A DNA stretch of 64,000 nucleotides from Kitasatospora viridis (GTDB lineage Bacteria; Actinomycetota; Actinomycetes; Streptomycetales; Streptomycetaceae), in contig NZ_VIWT01000003.1 of assembly GCF_007829815.1 (NCBI RefSeq), forward strand, positions 124,001-188,000, in the 5' to 3' direction. Below, in pieces: positions 8,974 to 17,421 of this stretch. Positions within the stretch are counted from its first letter, which is position 1; every line of letters starts with the position of its first letter. The translations under genes were made by a program, and so were the position numbers. The notes under the pieces were generated by a model, which worked only from the letters and a program-made list of their open reading frames with translations, did not search any database and had not been told where the DNA came from.

Positions 8974-11051
8974 GGACTGTCTACCTCCGCGATGAGCAGC
9001 ACCACGTCGTCCTCGTCGTCGTCCGCCTGCCGCAGCGCGGCCAGCAGGCGGTCGCACGTGACTTCGAGCGGCTGCCGGGGCCCGCGCAGCAGGTCGAGGA
9101 GCGCGGCGAGGCGGGTGGAGATGGGCTGGGTGCGCGTCTCCACCAGGCCGTCGGTGTAGAGCAGCAGCCGGTCGCCGGGGGCCAGCTCGACGCAGCTGGA
9201 CTCGAACCGGACTCCCCCGACGCCCAGCGGCGCGCCCGGCGGCAGGTCCAGGAACTCGGGTTCCCGGCCGGGGCGTTCGAGCACGGGCGGCGGATGGCCG
9301 GCCAGCGCGACGCGGCACTGCCCGCTGTGCGGGTCGTGCACGGCGTAGACGCAGGTGGCGATGGTCTCCTCCAGGTCGGCGGTGACGCGGTCGAGGTGGC
9401 CGAGCACCTGGGCGGGGTCGAGGTCCAGGTCGGCCAGGGTGCGGGTGGCGGTGTGCAGTTGGCCCATGCCGGCGGCGGCGTTGATGTCGTGGCCCATCAC
9501 GTCGCCGACGACCAGTGCGGTCTTGTCGCCGGCGAGCTCGATGACGTCGAACCAGTCGCCGCCGGCCAGCGCGGTGCGGCCGGCGGGCTGGTACCGGGAG
9601 GCGAGCCGCAGGCCCGCGGACCGGGTGGGCGTGCGCGGCAGCAGGTGGCGTTGCAGGGTCAGGGCGGCGTTGCGCTGGCTCTGGTACCAGCGGGCGTTGT
9701 CGATGCACACGGCGGCGCGGGCGGCCAGCTCCTCGGCGAGCAGGATGTCGTCCTCGTCGAACGGCCGCGAGTCGCCCAGGCGTTTGAGGTCCAGCGCGCC
9801 GAGCACCTCGCCGCGGGCGATCAGCGGCACCGCCAGGTAGGAGTGCAGGCCCGCCCGGCCGAGCAGGGCCGCGGCCTCGTCGTCGCGGGCGATGGCCGGC
9901 AGGTCCGTGCCCGCCACCCGGGCCACCAGGACCGGGCGGCCGCTGGTCACGCACCGGGTGACCAGGCGGTCCGCGGCGTACTTGGCGATCTCCCCCACCG
10001 GGTCCGCGGCGTGCAGGGCGTCGGACGGCTGGGCCGCGGCCACGGCCAGGGCCCGCAGGGTCACCGGCCCGGCCACCGGCCCGCGGGTGGGCGGGCGACC
10101 GCTGAGCACCGAGTCCAGCACGTCGACCGCGGCGACGTCGGCCAGGTCGGGGATGACGAAGTCGGCGAGTTCCTGGGCGGTCCGGCCAAGGTCGAGGGTG
10201 GTGCCGATCCGCATGGACGCCTGGGCGACCAGCGCCAGCCGCTGCCGGGCGCGGGCGGCCTCGGCCGTCACGCGCTGCTGCTCGGTGACGTCCAGCACCG
10301 AGACCGCCAGGCCGATCACCCGCCCGATCGAGTCCTCCAGCCGGAAGTACGACGCCCGCCAGGCGCGGTCGGCGCCTTGGTCGGCGAGGGTGCGCCCGAA
10401 GGTGAACTGGTCGACCAACGGCTCACCGCTCGCCAGCACCTGACGCATCGACGCCTCCACCGCCGCCGTGTCGAGGAACGGCAGTGCCTCCCGGACGTCG
10501 CGGCCGATGTGCTGCGCGGCCGGCAGGCCGTTGAGCCGCTCCAGCGCCGGGTTGACCATGACGTACCGCAGATCGGTGTCGAGCACGGCCAGCCCGATCG
10601 GCGACTGGGCCACCATCCGCACCGACAGGGCCAGGTCGCGCTCGACACCGCGCAGCGTGGCCTCGTCGGTGGCGATCCCCAGGGCGTAGACCCGGCCGTG
10701 CTCGTCCTGCAGCCGCATGTTCCGGAACTCCACCTGCCGGGTGCTGCCGTCCTTGTGCCGCACCGGGAACACCCCGGCCCAGTGCCCGCCGCCGTGCATC
10801 ACCTCGGCGAACAGCTCCAGGATCATCCCCCAGTGCTCCTCGGCGACCAGCAGCTCGGCCGCGTACCGGCCGAGCGCCTCCTCGGCGCTCCAGCCGAACA
10901 GGTCCTGGGCCTGCGGGCTCCACAGCGCTACCCGCCCCTCCGCGTCCAGCACCGCCGCGGCCACCCCGAGCAGGTCCAGCAGGCCGCCGGGTTCGGACGT
11001 GGTGGGCCGCACCGCGCCGGGCGCCGGCCGCCGCGCATCGGAGGCACCCAT
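8970..11051 (-). CDS. PAS-PAS-GAF-SpoIIE PP2C-type phosphatase
   Basis: A 693-aa cytosolic signalling protein. Two PAS domains (about residues 20-130, with SPQAQDLFGWS, and 140-260, with DTDLRYVMVNPALERLNG) are followed by a GAF domain (about 290-450; YLAVPLIARGEVLGALDL) and a C-terminal SpoIIE/PP2C domain (about 465-690). The phosphatase metal-site Asp residues lie in GGDWFDV, VGDVMGH and LLLYTDG. Such proteins dephosphorylate anti-anti-sigma factors in partner-switching pathways, which fits the RsbW-like ATPases encoded nearby. The ATG at 11051 is chosen because GGAGG lies 8 bases upstream; the longer frame to GTG 11120 has none. A shared CTAG ends it and the FUSC gene. Confidence 0.93.
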   Translation of the reverse strand: MGASDARRPAPGAVRPTTSEPGGLLDLLGVAAAVLDAEGRVALWSPQAQDLFGWSAEEALGRYAAELLVAEEHWGMILELFAEVMHGGGHWAGVFPVRHKDGSTRQVEFRNMRLQDEHGRVYALGIATDEATLRGVERDLALSVRMVAQSPIGLAVLDTDLRYVMVNPALERLNGLPAAQHIGRDVREALPFLDTAAVEASMRQVLASGEPLVDQFTFGRTLADQGADRAWRASYFRLEDSIGRVIGLAVSVLDVTEQQRVTAEAARARQRLALVAQASMRIGTTLDLGRTAQELADFVIPDLADVAAVDVLDSVLSGRPPTRGPVAGPVTLRALAVAAAQPSDALHAADPVGEIAKYAADRLVTRCVTSGRPVLVARVAGTDLPAIARDDEAAALLGRAGLHSYLAVPLIARGEVLGALDLKRLGDSRPFDEDDILLAEELAARAAVCIDNARWYQSQRNAALTLQRHLLPRTPTRSAGLRLASRYQPAGRTALAGGDWFDVIELAGDKTALVVGDVMGHDINAAAGMGQLHTATRTLADLDLDPAQVLGHLDRVTADLEETIATCVYAVHDPHSGQCRVALAGHPPPVLERPGREPEFLDLPPGAPLGVGGVRFESSCVELAPGDRLLLYTDGLVETRTQPISTRLAALLDLLRGPRQPLEVTCDRLLAALRQADDDEDDVVLLIAEVDSP

Positions 11052-11195
11052 CCCCGGCCCTCCTTCCGCCTGCCACCGGTTCCGGCGGCCCGCTGTCCCG
11101 TTCCGGCTGCGCCGCGCCACCTCGCCCTGTCCGCGGGTCGCCCTCCATCGTCTCTCCGCACCGGCCGCTCGGACAGCCCGGCGGGCCGGAACCGC

Positions 11196-14072
11196 TCAGG
11201 CACCGCCCCCCAGCCCCCGCAGGGCCTCGGCGACCGCCCTGCGGGTGGTGCCGAGCTTGCGCAGCACCCGGGCGACGTGCTGCTCGACGGTGCGGGGTGA
11301 GAGGAAGAGCGCGCCGGCGATGTCCTGGTTGGTCGCGCCGCGCGCGAGCAGTTCGGCGACCTCGCGTTCGCGCGGGGAGAGCCGGTCGCCGTAGCCGCGG
11401 CCGGGGGGCGCAGGCCGGCTCGCTCCCCGCTCGCCCAGCAGCTGCCGGCAGCGCGCGACGGCGGCGGTCGCGCCGAGGCGCTCGTACTCCGCCAGCGCCG
11501 TGACGAGGTGCTGCGGCTCGTCGTCGGGGCGGGCGAGCAGCTCGGTGCGCCCGAGTCGCTCAGCGACGCGGGCCGCCTCGTAGGGGCGGCCGATCTCCTG
11601 CCAGGCGCGGCGAGCCCGGGCGAAGTGCGCGGCCGCCTCGGACGGGTCGGAAGCGCTCAACAGGCCGCGGGCAACGTGGAGATCGGCGTCGGCTGCGGGC
11701 GTGTCGCGGCCGCGCAGCCCGTGCTCGGCGTCGTCGGCGAGCTGTTCGGCGCCGCCGCGGTCGCCGGCGGCCAGGGCCGCCTCGACGGCGGCCGGGACCA
11801 TGCCGGCGGACCTCGGCCAGGCCTCGGTCTCGCGCAGCAGCGCGACCGCCGGGGCCACCGTGGCGACGGCCTCCTCGGTGCTGCCCAGGGCCAGCCGCAG
11901 GGTGACCAGCCCGGCGGCGGCCCGCAGCGCGACGCTCACCTCGGAGTGCGTCTCGCCGTGGGCCGCCGCGGCACCGAAGTGTTCGAGCGCCAGGCTGCTC
12001 TGCCCGCGGGCCGCCGCGAGCGTGCCGAGGATCAGGGCGCGTTCGACGCGCACCAGCACGATGTCCGGGTACTCGTCGGCGAGGGCGCCGATCCGCTGCT
12101 CAAGGCCGTCCCAGTGGCCGCCCTGGAGGTCGAGGGTCAGCAGGGTGGCCTGGCCGTAGACCCTCAGGTACGGGATGCCCGAACGGTCGGCGGGCTCCCG
12201 GTTGCGGGTCAGCAGCTGCCGGGCGCGGGCGTCGTGGCCGAGCTCCGCGGCGAAGGTGCCGGTGTTGTGCACGGCGCGCGCGACCTGCCGGGCGACCGCC
12301 TGGTCCGGGGAGTCCGGCGGCAGCCGGTCCACCAGGGACCAGAGCGCGGGGTCGCCCTCGCGCGCCATCAGGGTGATCCGCGAGGCGCGGACGGCCGCCC
12401 GCATGCCGTCGTCGCGGGAGTCGGCCACGGCGGCCTCGGCCCGGTCCATCCACTCCCCGGCCCGCTCGACGGCGCCGTCCCACTCGTTCATGGCGAGCGC
12501 GACCATCGCCCGGGCCGCCCGCTCCGGGCGGCTCGCCAGCTCGCCGGCGGCCCGCTCGATCTCGCCGAAGCCCGCGCGGTCGCCGGCCTGGGTGAGCATG
12601 AGCAGGCCGAGGCTGAGGCGGGCCTCGCCGCGGGTGGCGTCGGACAGCTGCGGGTCCGAGACGATGTGGCGCAGCAGTGCGGCGTTCGCGGTGTAGTCCG
12701 CGCCGAAGCTCGCGATGTCGGCCAGGGCGAGTGCGGCGCGCGACCTCAAGTCGTGGTCGAGACGGGGCTCTTCGAGAATCTGCCGGAGCAGCGTGGCGGC
12801 GGTGCCGGTGTCGCCGACGGCGATCGACTGGTCGGCGGCCTGCTCCGCCCGGCGCAGCCACTCCTCCCGGTCGCCGAGGGCCCGGGTGTGGTGGGCGATC
12901 TGCACCAAGGGCACCGGCTGGTGGGCCCGGAGGCGCTCAATCGCCCGCTGGTGCAGCCGCCGGCGCTCCGGTCCGGGCACGTGCTGGTAGGCGACCTGCT
13001 GGGCCAGCACGTGGCGGAAGGTGTAGCGCCCGGTCTCGGTCTCGCGCAGCACCGAGGCCGCCAGCGCCTCGGTGATGCCCTGGGCGCCCTCGGCCGGGTC
13101 GATCCCCGCGATCTCGACGAGCAGCGGTTCGGCGGTGGCGACGGCGAGCACGGCGGCCGCGTCCACCACGGCCGCGCCGGCCGGCGACAGTGCGACGAGC
13201 CGCTCGGTGACGGCCTCGCGCAGGCCGTGCGGCGCGTCCGCGCGGTGCAGCCGCTGCGCCGCGTCGTCGTAGCCGCTGCGGCGGCCCTGCTCCCGCAGGG
13301 TGATCAGGTCCTCGACGGCCACCAGCGGGAGCCCTTCGCTGCGCTGGTGGAGGGTGCGGCCCAGGGCCGGGGTGGCGTGCTGGCCGAGCGTGGCGGTGGC
13401 CAGCGCCCGGATGTCGGCCTCGCCGAGCGCGTCCAGGCGGATGGTGGCGCCGTTCACCCCCGGCGGGTGGCGGTAGGCGGCGCCGAGCACGGGGGTGCCG
13501 GGGCCCAGGTCCTCGGCCCGGTAGGTGAGGACGAGGGAGAGCTGCGCGGGCAGGTCGCGGGCGAGCAGCAGGAGCAGGTCGCGGGTCGCCTCGTCGACCC
13601 AGTGCAGGTCCTCGACGACCAGCACGACCGGCCCGAGCGCGCCGAGGAAGGAGCGCACGCCCTGGACCAGCCGGCGCCGCTCGACGTGCGGGTCCCCGGC
13701 CGGCTCGGGCGGGGGCGGCAGCCGGTCGGCCAGGTCCGGGAGCAGCGGTGCCAGGGCCCCGGCGGTCGGCGGGACGCCCGCCGTGGGCAGCCAGTCGCCC
13801 GCCCCGTGCAGCGCGTCGATCACCGGGCTGAACGGGAACGGCTCGCGCAGCGGATGGCACGAGCCGGTGAGCACCCGGCCGCCCTCGCCGGACAGCACCA
13901 GCGCCGCCTCGTGCACCAGCCGGGACTTGCCGATCCCGGCCTCGCCCTCGACCAGCACGACCGCCGGCGGCTGCCGGACCGCGGCGAGCAGCAGCTCCAG
14001 CTCGCGCCGCCGCCCCACGAACGGGAGGTCGCCTCCCGTTGCCGCCGAGTCGGGGTCGAGGACCTTCACCAC
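11196..14072 (-). CDS. LAL-type LuxR family ATPase regulator
   Basis: A 958-aa regulator of the large ATP-binding LuxR (LAL) class. Walker A is GEAGIGKS at residues 43-50 and Walker B is LVVEDLHWVD at about 145. A long helical/TPR-like middle follows, then a LuxR helix-turn-helix in the last ~60 residues (LSPREREVAELLARGATNQDIA...SPRTVEQHV). GTG start with AGGAGG 11 bases upstream. A paralogue with the same layout is encoded at 44418-47297. LALs control carbon use or secondary metabolism in actinomycetes; the target here is not evident. It lies downstream of the FCD-GntR gene and upstream of the phosphatase gene, all on the minus strand. Confidence 0.93.
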   Translation of the reverse strand: MVKVLDPDSAATGGDLPFVGRRRELELLLAAVRQPPAVVLVEGEAGIGKSRLVHEAALVLSGEGGRVLTGSCHPLREPFPFSPVIDALHGAGDWLPTAGVPPTAGALAPLLPDLADRLPPPPEPAGDPHVERRRLVQGVRSFLGALGPVVLVVEDLHWVDEATRDLLLLLARDLPAQLSLVLTYRAEDLGPGTPVLGAAYRHPPGVNGATIRLDALGEADIRALATATLGQHATPALGRTLHQRSEGLPLVAVEDLITLREQGRRSGYDDAAQRLHRADAPHGLREAVTERLVALSPAGAAVVDAAAVLAVATAEPLLVEIAGIDPAEGAQGITEALAASVLRETETGRYTFRHVLAQQVAYQHVPGPERRRLHQRAIERLRAHQPVPLVQIAHHTRALGDREEWLRRAEQAADQSIAVGDTGTAATLLRQILEEPRLDHDLRSRAALALADIASFGADYTANAALLRHIVSDPQLSDATRGEARLSLGLLMLTQAGDRAGFGEIERAAGELASRPERAARAMVALAMNEWDGAVERAGEWMDRAEAAVADSRDDGMRAAVRASRITLMAREGDPALWSLVDRLPPDSPDQAVARQVARAVHNTGTFAAELGHDARARQLLTRNREPADRSGIPYLRVYGQATLLTLDLQGGHWDGLEQRIGALADEYPDIVLVRVERALILGTLAAARGQSSLALEHFGAAAAHGETHSEVSVALRAAAGLVTLRLALGSTEEAVATVAPAVALLRETEAWPRSAGMVPAAVEAALAAGDRGGAEQLADDAEHGLRGRDTPAADADLHVARGLLSASDPSEAAAHFARARRAWQEIGRPYEAARVAERLGRTELLARPDDEPQHLVTALAEYERLGATAAVARCRQLLGERGASRPAPPGRGYGDRLSPREREVAELLARGATNQDIAGALFLSPRTVEQHVARVLRKLGTTRRAVAEALRGLGGGA

Positions 14073-14107
14073 GAGCGTCAGCCTCCTGAGCTGTCCTGCG
14101 GGGACCA

Positions 14108-14136
14108 GCCCGGCGGCGCCGGGCGCGGCGCCGGGC
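14108..14136 (-). terminator. Possible GC-rich hairpin downstream of the FCD-GntR gene
   Basis: GCCCGGCG (14108-14115) pairs with CGCCGGGC (14129-14136) across a 13-base loop that itself contains GGCGCC. It lies about 90 bp after the GntR stop and 36 bp before the LAL start. No T-tract is present. In DNA this GC-rich such pairing can arise by chance. Confidence 0.3.
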
Positions 14137-14226
14137 CCCTGTGTCGATGCTACGGCCGCTGTCGATCAGGCCGGGCGGAGCGCGCTCGGGCGGCCGCGCC
14201 CTCGGTGCTGCGCTCCCGAGCCGTGG

Positions 14227-15003
14227 TCAGGAGGCGCTCTCGCTGCCGGGGATGACGCGGCGCCAGATCTCCTGCTGGAACTGACGGGTGGTCAGCTCGA
14301 CGTGCTCGGCCATCAGCGCCTCGGCCTGATCCGGCTCACCGGCGGCGACCGCCTCGGCGATCGCCGCGTGTTGTTCGGCGGCGGCCGTGAGCGAACCGGC
14401 GGCGACTCCCGTCAGGCCGATCGTGGCGACCTGGCGCTGCAGGCGTCGCACCGCCTCGACGGTGGAGGCGATGAACATGTTCCCGGCGGCCGTCGCGACA
14501 CCGATGTGGAAGGCGTCATCGGCGGCGGTGAAGGCCTCGATGTCGCCCTGCTCGGCGGCCTGGGCCGACTGCTGCGCGGCCTCCCGCACCGCCTTCACCT
14601 GGGCGGGCCTGGCCCGCTGCGCCGCCAGGTTGGCCGAGATGGTCTCCAGGTAGCGGCGGAACTCGAACAGCTCGTCCACCTGTTGCAGGTCGGCCGGCAG
14701 GAAGTTCGCCACCGACTGCTGCCAGGACGGCGGCTCCGGCTCGGCCACGTAGATGCCGCGCCCCTTCTGCACCGACAGCCGCCCCAGCGCCGAGAGGATC
14801 TTGACCGCCTCCCGGACCACCGTGCGGCTCATCTGGACCTCGTCCGCGAGGTCCTTCTCGGTGGGCAGCCGGGCGCCCGGCTGCAGGCCCGACCGGACCA
14901 CGTACTCAAGGATCCGCTCGGCCGCCACCTCGTAGCCGGGGCGGTAGGCGCCCGCTGCCTCCGCAGACGTCGCGGACGACTTCTCGGACCCGGTCAACGG
15001 CAC
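14227..15003 (-). CDS. FCD-type GntR (FadR subfamily) transcriptional regulator, copy 1
   Basis: A 258-aa regulator. A winged helix-turn-helix occupies about residues 25-95 (ARLPTEKDLADEVQMSRTVVREAVKIL, then LSVQKGRGIYV). A C-terminal FCD ligand domain follows, with its metal-type Asp/His residues in AADDAFHIGVA and HAAIAEAV. It is a close paralogue of the regulator at 22544-23311, with long identical stretches in both domains. Members of this subfamily bind sugar acids and similar ligands. Both copies carry the same TTCAGTGAAGCACA upstream, which suggests auto- or cross-regulation. Here it lies next to unrelated regulators, not next to catabolic genes. Confidence 0.93.
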   Translation of the reverse strand: MPLTGSEKSSATSAEAAGAYRPGYEVAAERILEYVVRSGLQPGARLPTEKDLADEVQMSRTVVREAVKILSALGRLSVQKGRGIYVAEPEPPSWQQSVANFLPADLQQVDELFEFRRYLETISANLAAQRARPAQVKAVREAAQQSAQAAEQGDIEAFTAADDAFHIGVATAAGNMFIASTVEAVRRLQRQVATIGLTGVAAGSLTAAAEQHAAIAEAVAAGEPDQAEALMAEHVELTTRQFQQEIWRRVIPGSESAS

Positions 15004-15100
15004 TCCCCATGCTCGCGAGCGAGGCTGACGGGTTCCGCTGCGAGCCTTACCTGCCCTTGGTCGGCGCCCGATGCTTCACACACATTCGGCTGATTTCGGG

Positions 15101-15115
15101 TTCAGTGAAGCACAC
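15101..15115. promoter_or_regulatory. Putative operator TTCAGTGAAGCACAC upstream of GntR copy 1
   Basis: TTCAGTGAA is an odd-centred palindrome (TTCA-G-TGAA). The 14-base stretch TTCAGTGAAGCACA is repeated exactly at 23409-23422, upstream of the paralogous regulator, at a similar distance (about 100 bp) from the start. The surrounding 15004-15198 holds no gene. A related half-site CTTCACACA lies at 15074-15082. Confidence 0.5.
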
Positions 15116-15198
15116 GGGCACACCTGACACCACCATCGGTGCGCGCCGGGGCCGCTCCCCTCCGCCGTCCTAACCGCCGCCCCGGCCGCCGGTCCGCG

Positions 15199-15702
15199 TC
15201 ACCCCGCCATCGCCGCCGCCGCGCTGACGGTCAGGCAGGCCAGCACCCTGGTCCCGTCGGCGCAGGCCCGCACCAGCCACCGGCTGCTGGAGCGGCGCAC
15301 CAGCTCCAGGCCCCGCCCGACCGGGTCGCCGCCGGGCGGCACGTGGCGCGGGAGCAGCCGGCTGCGCCACCGGCCCCAGTCCCTGACCTCGACGGTCAGG
15401 TCGGCGCCGTCGTGCTCGATCAGCAGGGCCACGTCCTGGCTGCCGCTGTGCAGCACCGCGTTCGTGGCGAGTTCCGAGACGACCAGCAGCAGCCGGTCGA
15501 CCACCGCGTCGTCGAGGTGCCAGCCGCGGGCGGCCTCACGGGCGAACCGGCGAAGCGCCGGGACGGCCGCCGGGGAGGCGGGCAGCACCCGCAGCGCGAC
15601 CGGCCTCGCCCCGCCGTGGAGGTCCCAGGCGGAGCGCCCGTCGGAGTCGGCCGTCCCGGGGACAGGGGCGGCGGTCGTCGGCGATGAAGAGGAAAAGGCC
15701 AT
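15199..15702 (-). CDS. RsbW/SpoIIAB-like ATP-binding protein (HATPase fold), copy A
   Basis: A 167-aa single-domain GHKL ATPase. The N box is LLLVVSELATNAVLHSG, a degenerate G1 box is VRDWGRW, and the G2 box is GRGLELV. Stand-alone proteins of this kind act as anti-sigma-factor kinases or their relatives in actinomycetes. The ATG at 15702 follows GGGAG by 6 bases. However, the frame is open further upstream and encodes a stretch (CTTWGTHQ) similar to one before copy B, so an N-terminal extension from GTG 15738 cannot be excluded. No sigma or anti-anti-sigma gene is adjacent; the SpoIIE phosphatase at 9-11 kb is a possible partner. Confidence 0.87.
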   Translation of the reverse strand: MAFSSSSPTTAAPVPGTADSDGRSAWDLHGGARPVALRVLPASPAAVPALRRFAREAARGWHLDDAVVDRLLLVVSELATNAVLHSGSQDVALLIEHDGADLTVEVRDWGRWRSRLLPRHVPPGGDPVGRGLELVRRSSSRWLVRACADGTRVLACLTVSAAAAMAG

Positions 15703-15814
15703 GTCAGCTCCCTGGTGGGTCCCCCAGGTGGTGCACACCCCCTCGGATACCTACGACCGTGCCCGGCGCCGGCTACGGCGGGCAATCCGTGGTGGCCGGA
15801 CTAGGTATACGTAT
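15703..15814 (-). promoter_or_regulatory. Conserved promoter/leader element of ATPase copy A
   Basis: The + strand TAGGTATACGTAT at 15802-15814 matches 12 of 13 bases of a stretch upstream of ATPase copy B (56878-56890). The 21 bases beside it match at 15 positions. Nearer the gene, TGCACCACCT is also shared, in the same frame relative to the start codon. GTATAC is palindromic, so it could be an operator or part of a promoter. The rest of 15815-15975 shows no supported feature. Confidence 0.5.
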
Positions 15815-15975
15815 CGCGGGCCCGGCCCCCGGATCCTTACCCGTGGCCGGCAGCGGGGCGCCGAGCAGCGGCCCGGGCCGGGTGCCGCGCAGGGCGTCGA
15901 ACCTGCCGACTCCCTCGTACCGGCCGCTGCCGCGTGCGGCCCCGGCCGCGGGCGACACGATGGCGCCGGTACCGG

Positions 15976-16920
15976 TCAGCGGCACGACGGACTCCTCGGG
16001 TGGGCCTGGCGCGCGGTCCGCACAGCGAGCAGGTCGGTGGCGAGCAGCGCGGCGCCCTGGCAGCCGGCGTGGTGGCCGAGTTCGGCCGGGACGATCTCGG
16101 GGGTACGCGGGAACGCCAGCCGTTCGGCGACCGCCGCGCGCAGCGGTCCGAAGTACCGTTCGCCGGCCCGGGCGAGACCCCCGCCGATCACGATGCGCTC
16201 GGGGTCGAACAGCGTGGTGGCGGCGGCGAGGCCCTCGGCGAGCGCCTCGATCGCGGTGTGCCAGACCGCCACCGCACTGCGGTCGCCGGCCGCGGCGCGT
16301 TCGCCGACCTCCTTGGCCGTGACGTCCCGCTCACCGGTGTCGGCGGCGTAGTGGCGAGCGATGGCGGCGGCGGAGGCGACCGTCTCCAGGCAGTTCCGGC
16401 CGCCGCAGGGGCACGCCCCGCCACCCGCGAGCAGCGGCAGGTGGCCGAGCTCGCCGGCCGTCGAGTGGCTGCCGGCCAGCGCCCGCCCGCCGATCATCAG
16501 GGCGGCGGCGACCCCGGTGCCTACCGGGACGAAGAGGAAGTTGCGGCTGCCGCGCCCCGCGCCGAGCCGGGCCTCGGCCAGGCCGCCGGCCCGCACGTCG
16601 TGGCCGAGCGCCACCGGGATGCCGAGTGCCTCGGTCAGCCGCTCGCGGACCGCCAGCCCGCGCCAGCCGAGGTTGGCGGCCAGCAGGCAGACGCCGGTCG
16701 CCTCGTCGACGATCCCCGGCACCGCGATGCCCGCGGCCGCCGGCCGGTGCCGCTCGGCGAGTTCGGCGGCGGCCGCGAGCACGGAGTCCAGCACCGCGTC
16801 CGGCCCCCGGTCGGCGAGGGTGGGCCAGCGTCCGGTCGTTCGCAGGGTGCCGTCCGGTCCCGTGGCGCCGCCCTTGATGTAGGTGCCGCCGACGTCCAGC
16901 GCGATGGTGGTGACGGTCAC
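15976..16920 (-). CDS. ROK-family sugar kinase
   Basis: A 314-aa protein starting at GTG 16920 (VTVTTIALDVGGTYIKGG). The phosphate-binding N-terminal motif is LDVGGTYIKGG, and the ROK zinc motif is C-P-C-G-G-x-N-C-L-E at about residue 160. The first His of the ROK metal site lies in GELGHLPL. There is no N-terminal helix-turn-helix, so this is a kinase, not a repressor. It probably phosphorylates a hexose or N-acyl-amino-sugar. The start overlaps by 4 bases (GTGA) the stop of a 31-codon ORF that resembles the tail of a SIS sugar isomerase, which hints that the original operon served amino-sugar metabolism. The longer frame back to 17028 lacks a family match. Confidence 0.88.
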   Translation of the reverse strand: MTVTTIALDVGGTYIKGGATGPDGTLRTTGRWPTLADRGPDAVLDSVLAAAAELAERHRPAAAGIAVPGIVDEATGVCLLAANLGWRGLAVRERLTEALGIPVALGHDVRAGGLAEARLGAGRGSRNFLFVPVGTGVAAALMIGGRALAGSHSTAGELGHLPLLAGGGACPCGGRNCLETVASAAAIARHYAADTGERDVTAKEVGERAAAGDRSAVAVWHTAIEALAEGLAAATTLFDPERIVIGGGLARAGERYFGPLRAAVAERLAFPRTPEIVPAELGHHAGCQGAALLATDLLAVRTARQAHPRSPSCR

Positions 16921-17012
16921 GGCTGGTTCAGCACGATCGAGCGGGTCAGGTTGCACGGCCGGTCCGGGTCCAGGCCGCAGGACTCGGCGATCTCCTGCTC
17001 CACATGACTCAC
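16917..17012 (-). pseudogene. 31-codon ORF, probable remnant of a SIS-domain sugar isomerase
   Basis: GTG 17012 is preceded by GGGAGG at 5 bases, so the ORF is probably translated. Its stop overlaps the ROK-kinase start (GTGA). The peptide ends GLDPDRPCNLTRSIVLNQP, which follows the C-terminal pattern of SIS-domain isomerases and of GlmS (D-x-D-x-P-R-N-L-x-K-S-V). No SIS domain precedes it. This looks like a deletion that left the last ~25 codons behind a ribosome site, now acting as a leader for the kinase. Alternatively it is a genuine small protein. Confidence 0.5.
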
Positions 17013-17244
17013 AACGGCCTCCCAGCATGGGGGATCGACAGGGTGTGCTGCTCTGGACCGGGTCCCCGTCACGCGCTGGACGGTGGGTCGACGTCTGAGC
17101 AACTCTAGATTGGTGGCGCCGAGTTGGCGCAGATGTGCGGGCACGTCGGCCACGCCTGGCACCCCGGGGCGAACTCGCAGTGGCGTCCTGCGGATGCGAT
17201 CAGACTCTAACCACCGCCGACATCCCGGAACAAGCGCTCCCGTC

Positions 17245-17262
17245 GATGTTTCTGAACAATCT
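17245..17262. promoter_or_regulatory. Palindromic motif site 1 (GATGTTTCTGAACAATCT)
   Basis: This is one of six intergenic copies of a motif with consensus GATGTTTCNGAWACATC; 14 of the 16 defined positions match. It lies in the 409-bp gap between the ROK-kinase leader ORF (start 17012) and the fucose operon (start 17422), about 90 bp upstream of the proposed -35. It could serve either direction. Confidence 0.5.
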
Positions 17263-17351
17263 AGGGTCCGCAATGCCATTGGGAGGCCCCCACCTGCGCA
17301 GACAGGGGTTCCATGTCGACCGGGCCGGCGGAAATAAATCTGATCCACTGC

Positions 17352-17380
17352 TTGCACGGCCCCGCGATCTCTCCTAGAGT
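17352..17380 (+). promoter_or_regulatory. Promoter of the deoxy-sugar catabolic operon
   Basis: -35 TTGCAC (17352-17357), a 17-bp spacer, and -10 TAGAGT (17375-17380) form a good vegetative-type promoter. The expected start of transcription, near 17387, leaves a ~35-base leader to ATG 17422 that carries GAGGAG. The rest of the 17013-17421 gap holds operator site 1 and no other supported feature. Confidence 0.6.
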
Positions 17381-17421
17381 CCCACCACACCCAGACCAGA
17401 GGCCTGATGAGGAGCTCCCCG

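Noticed and set aside
9000..14072. Secondary-metabolite cluster suggested by LAL regulators
   Set aside because: No polyketide, peptide synthetase, terpene or tailoring gene set is present in the window.
14110..14136. Direct repeat GGCGCCGGGC spaced by two bases, as a regulatory site
   Set aside because: Repeats of this kind are expected by chance in such GC-rich DNA; it was kept only as a low-confidence hairpin.
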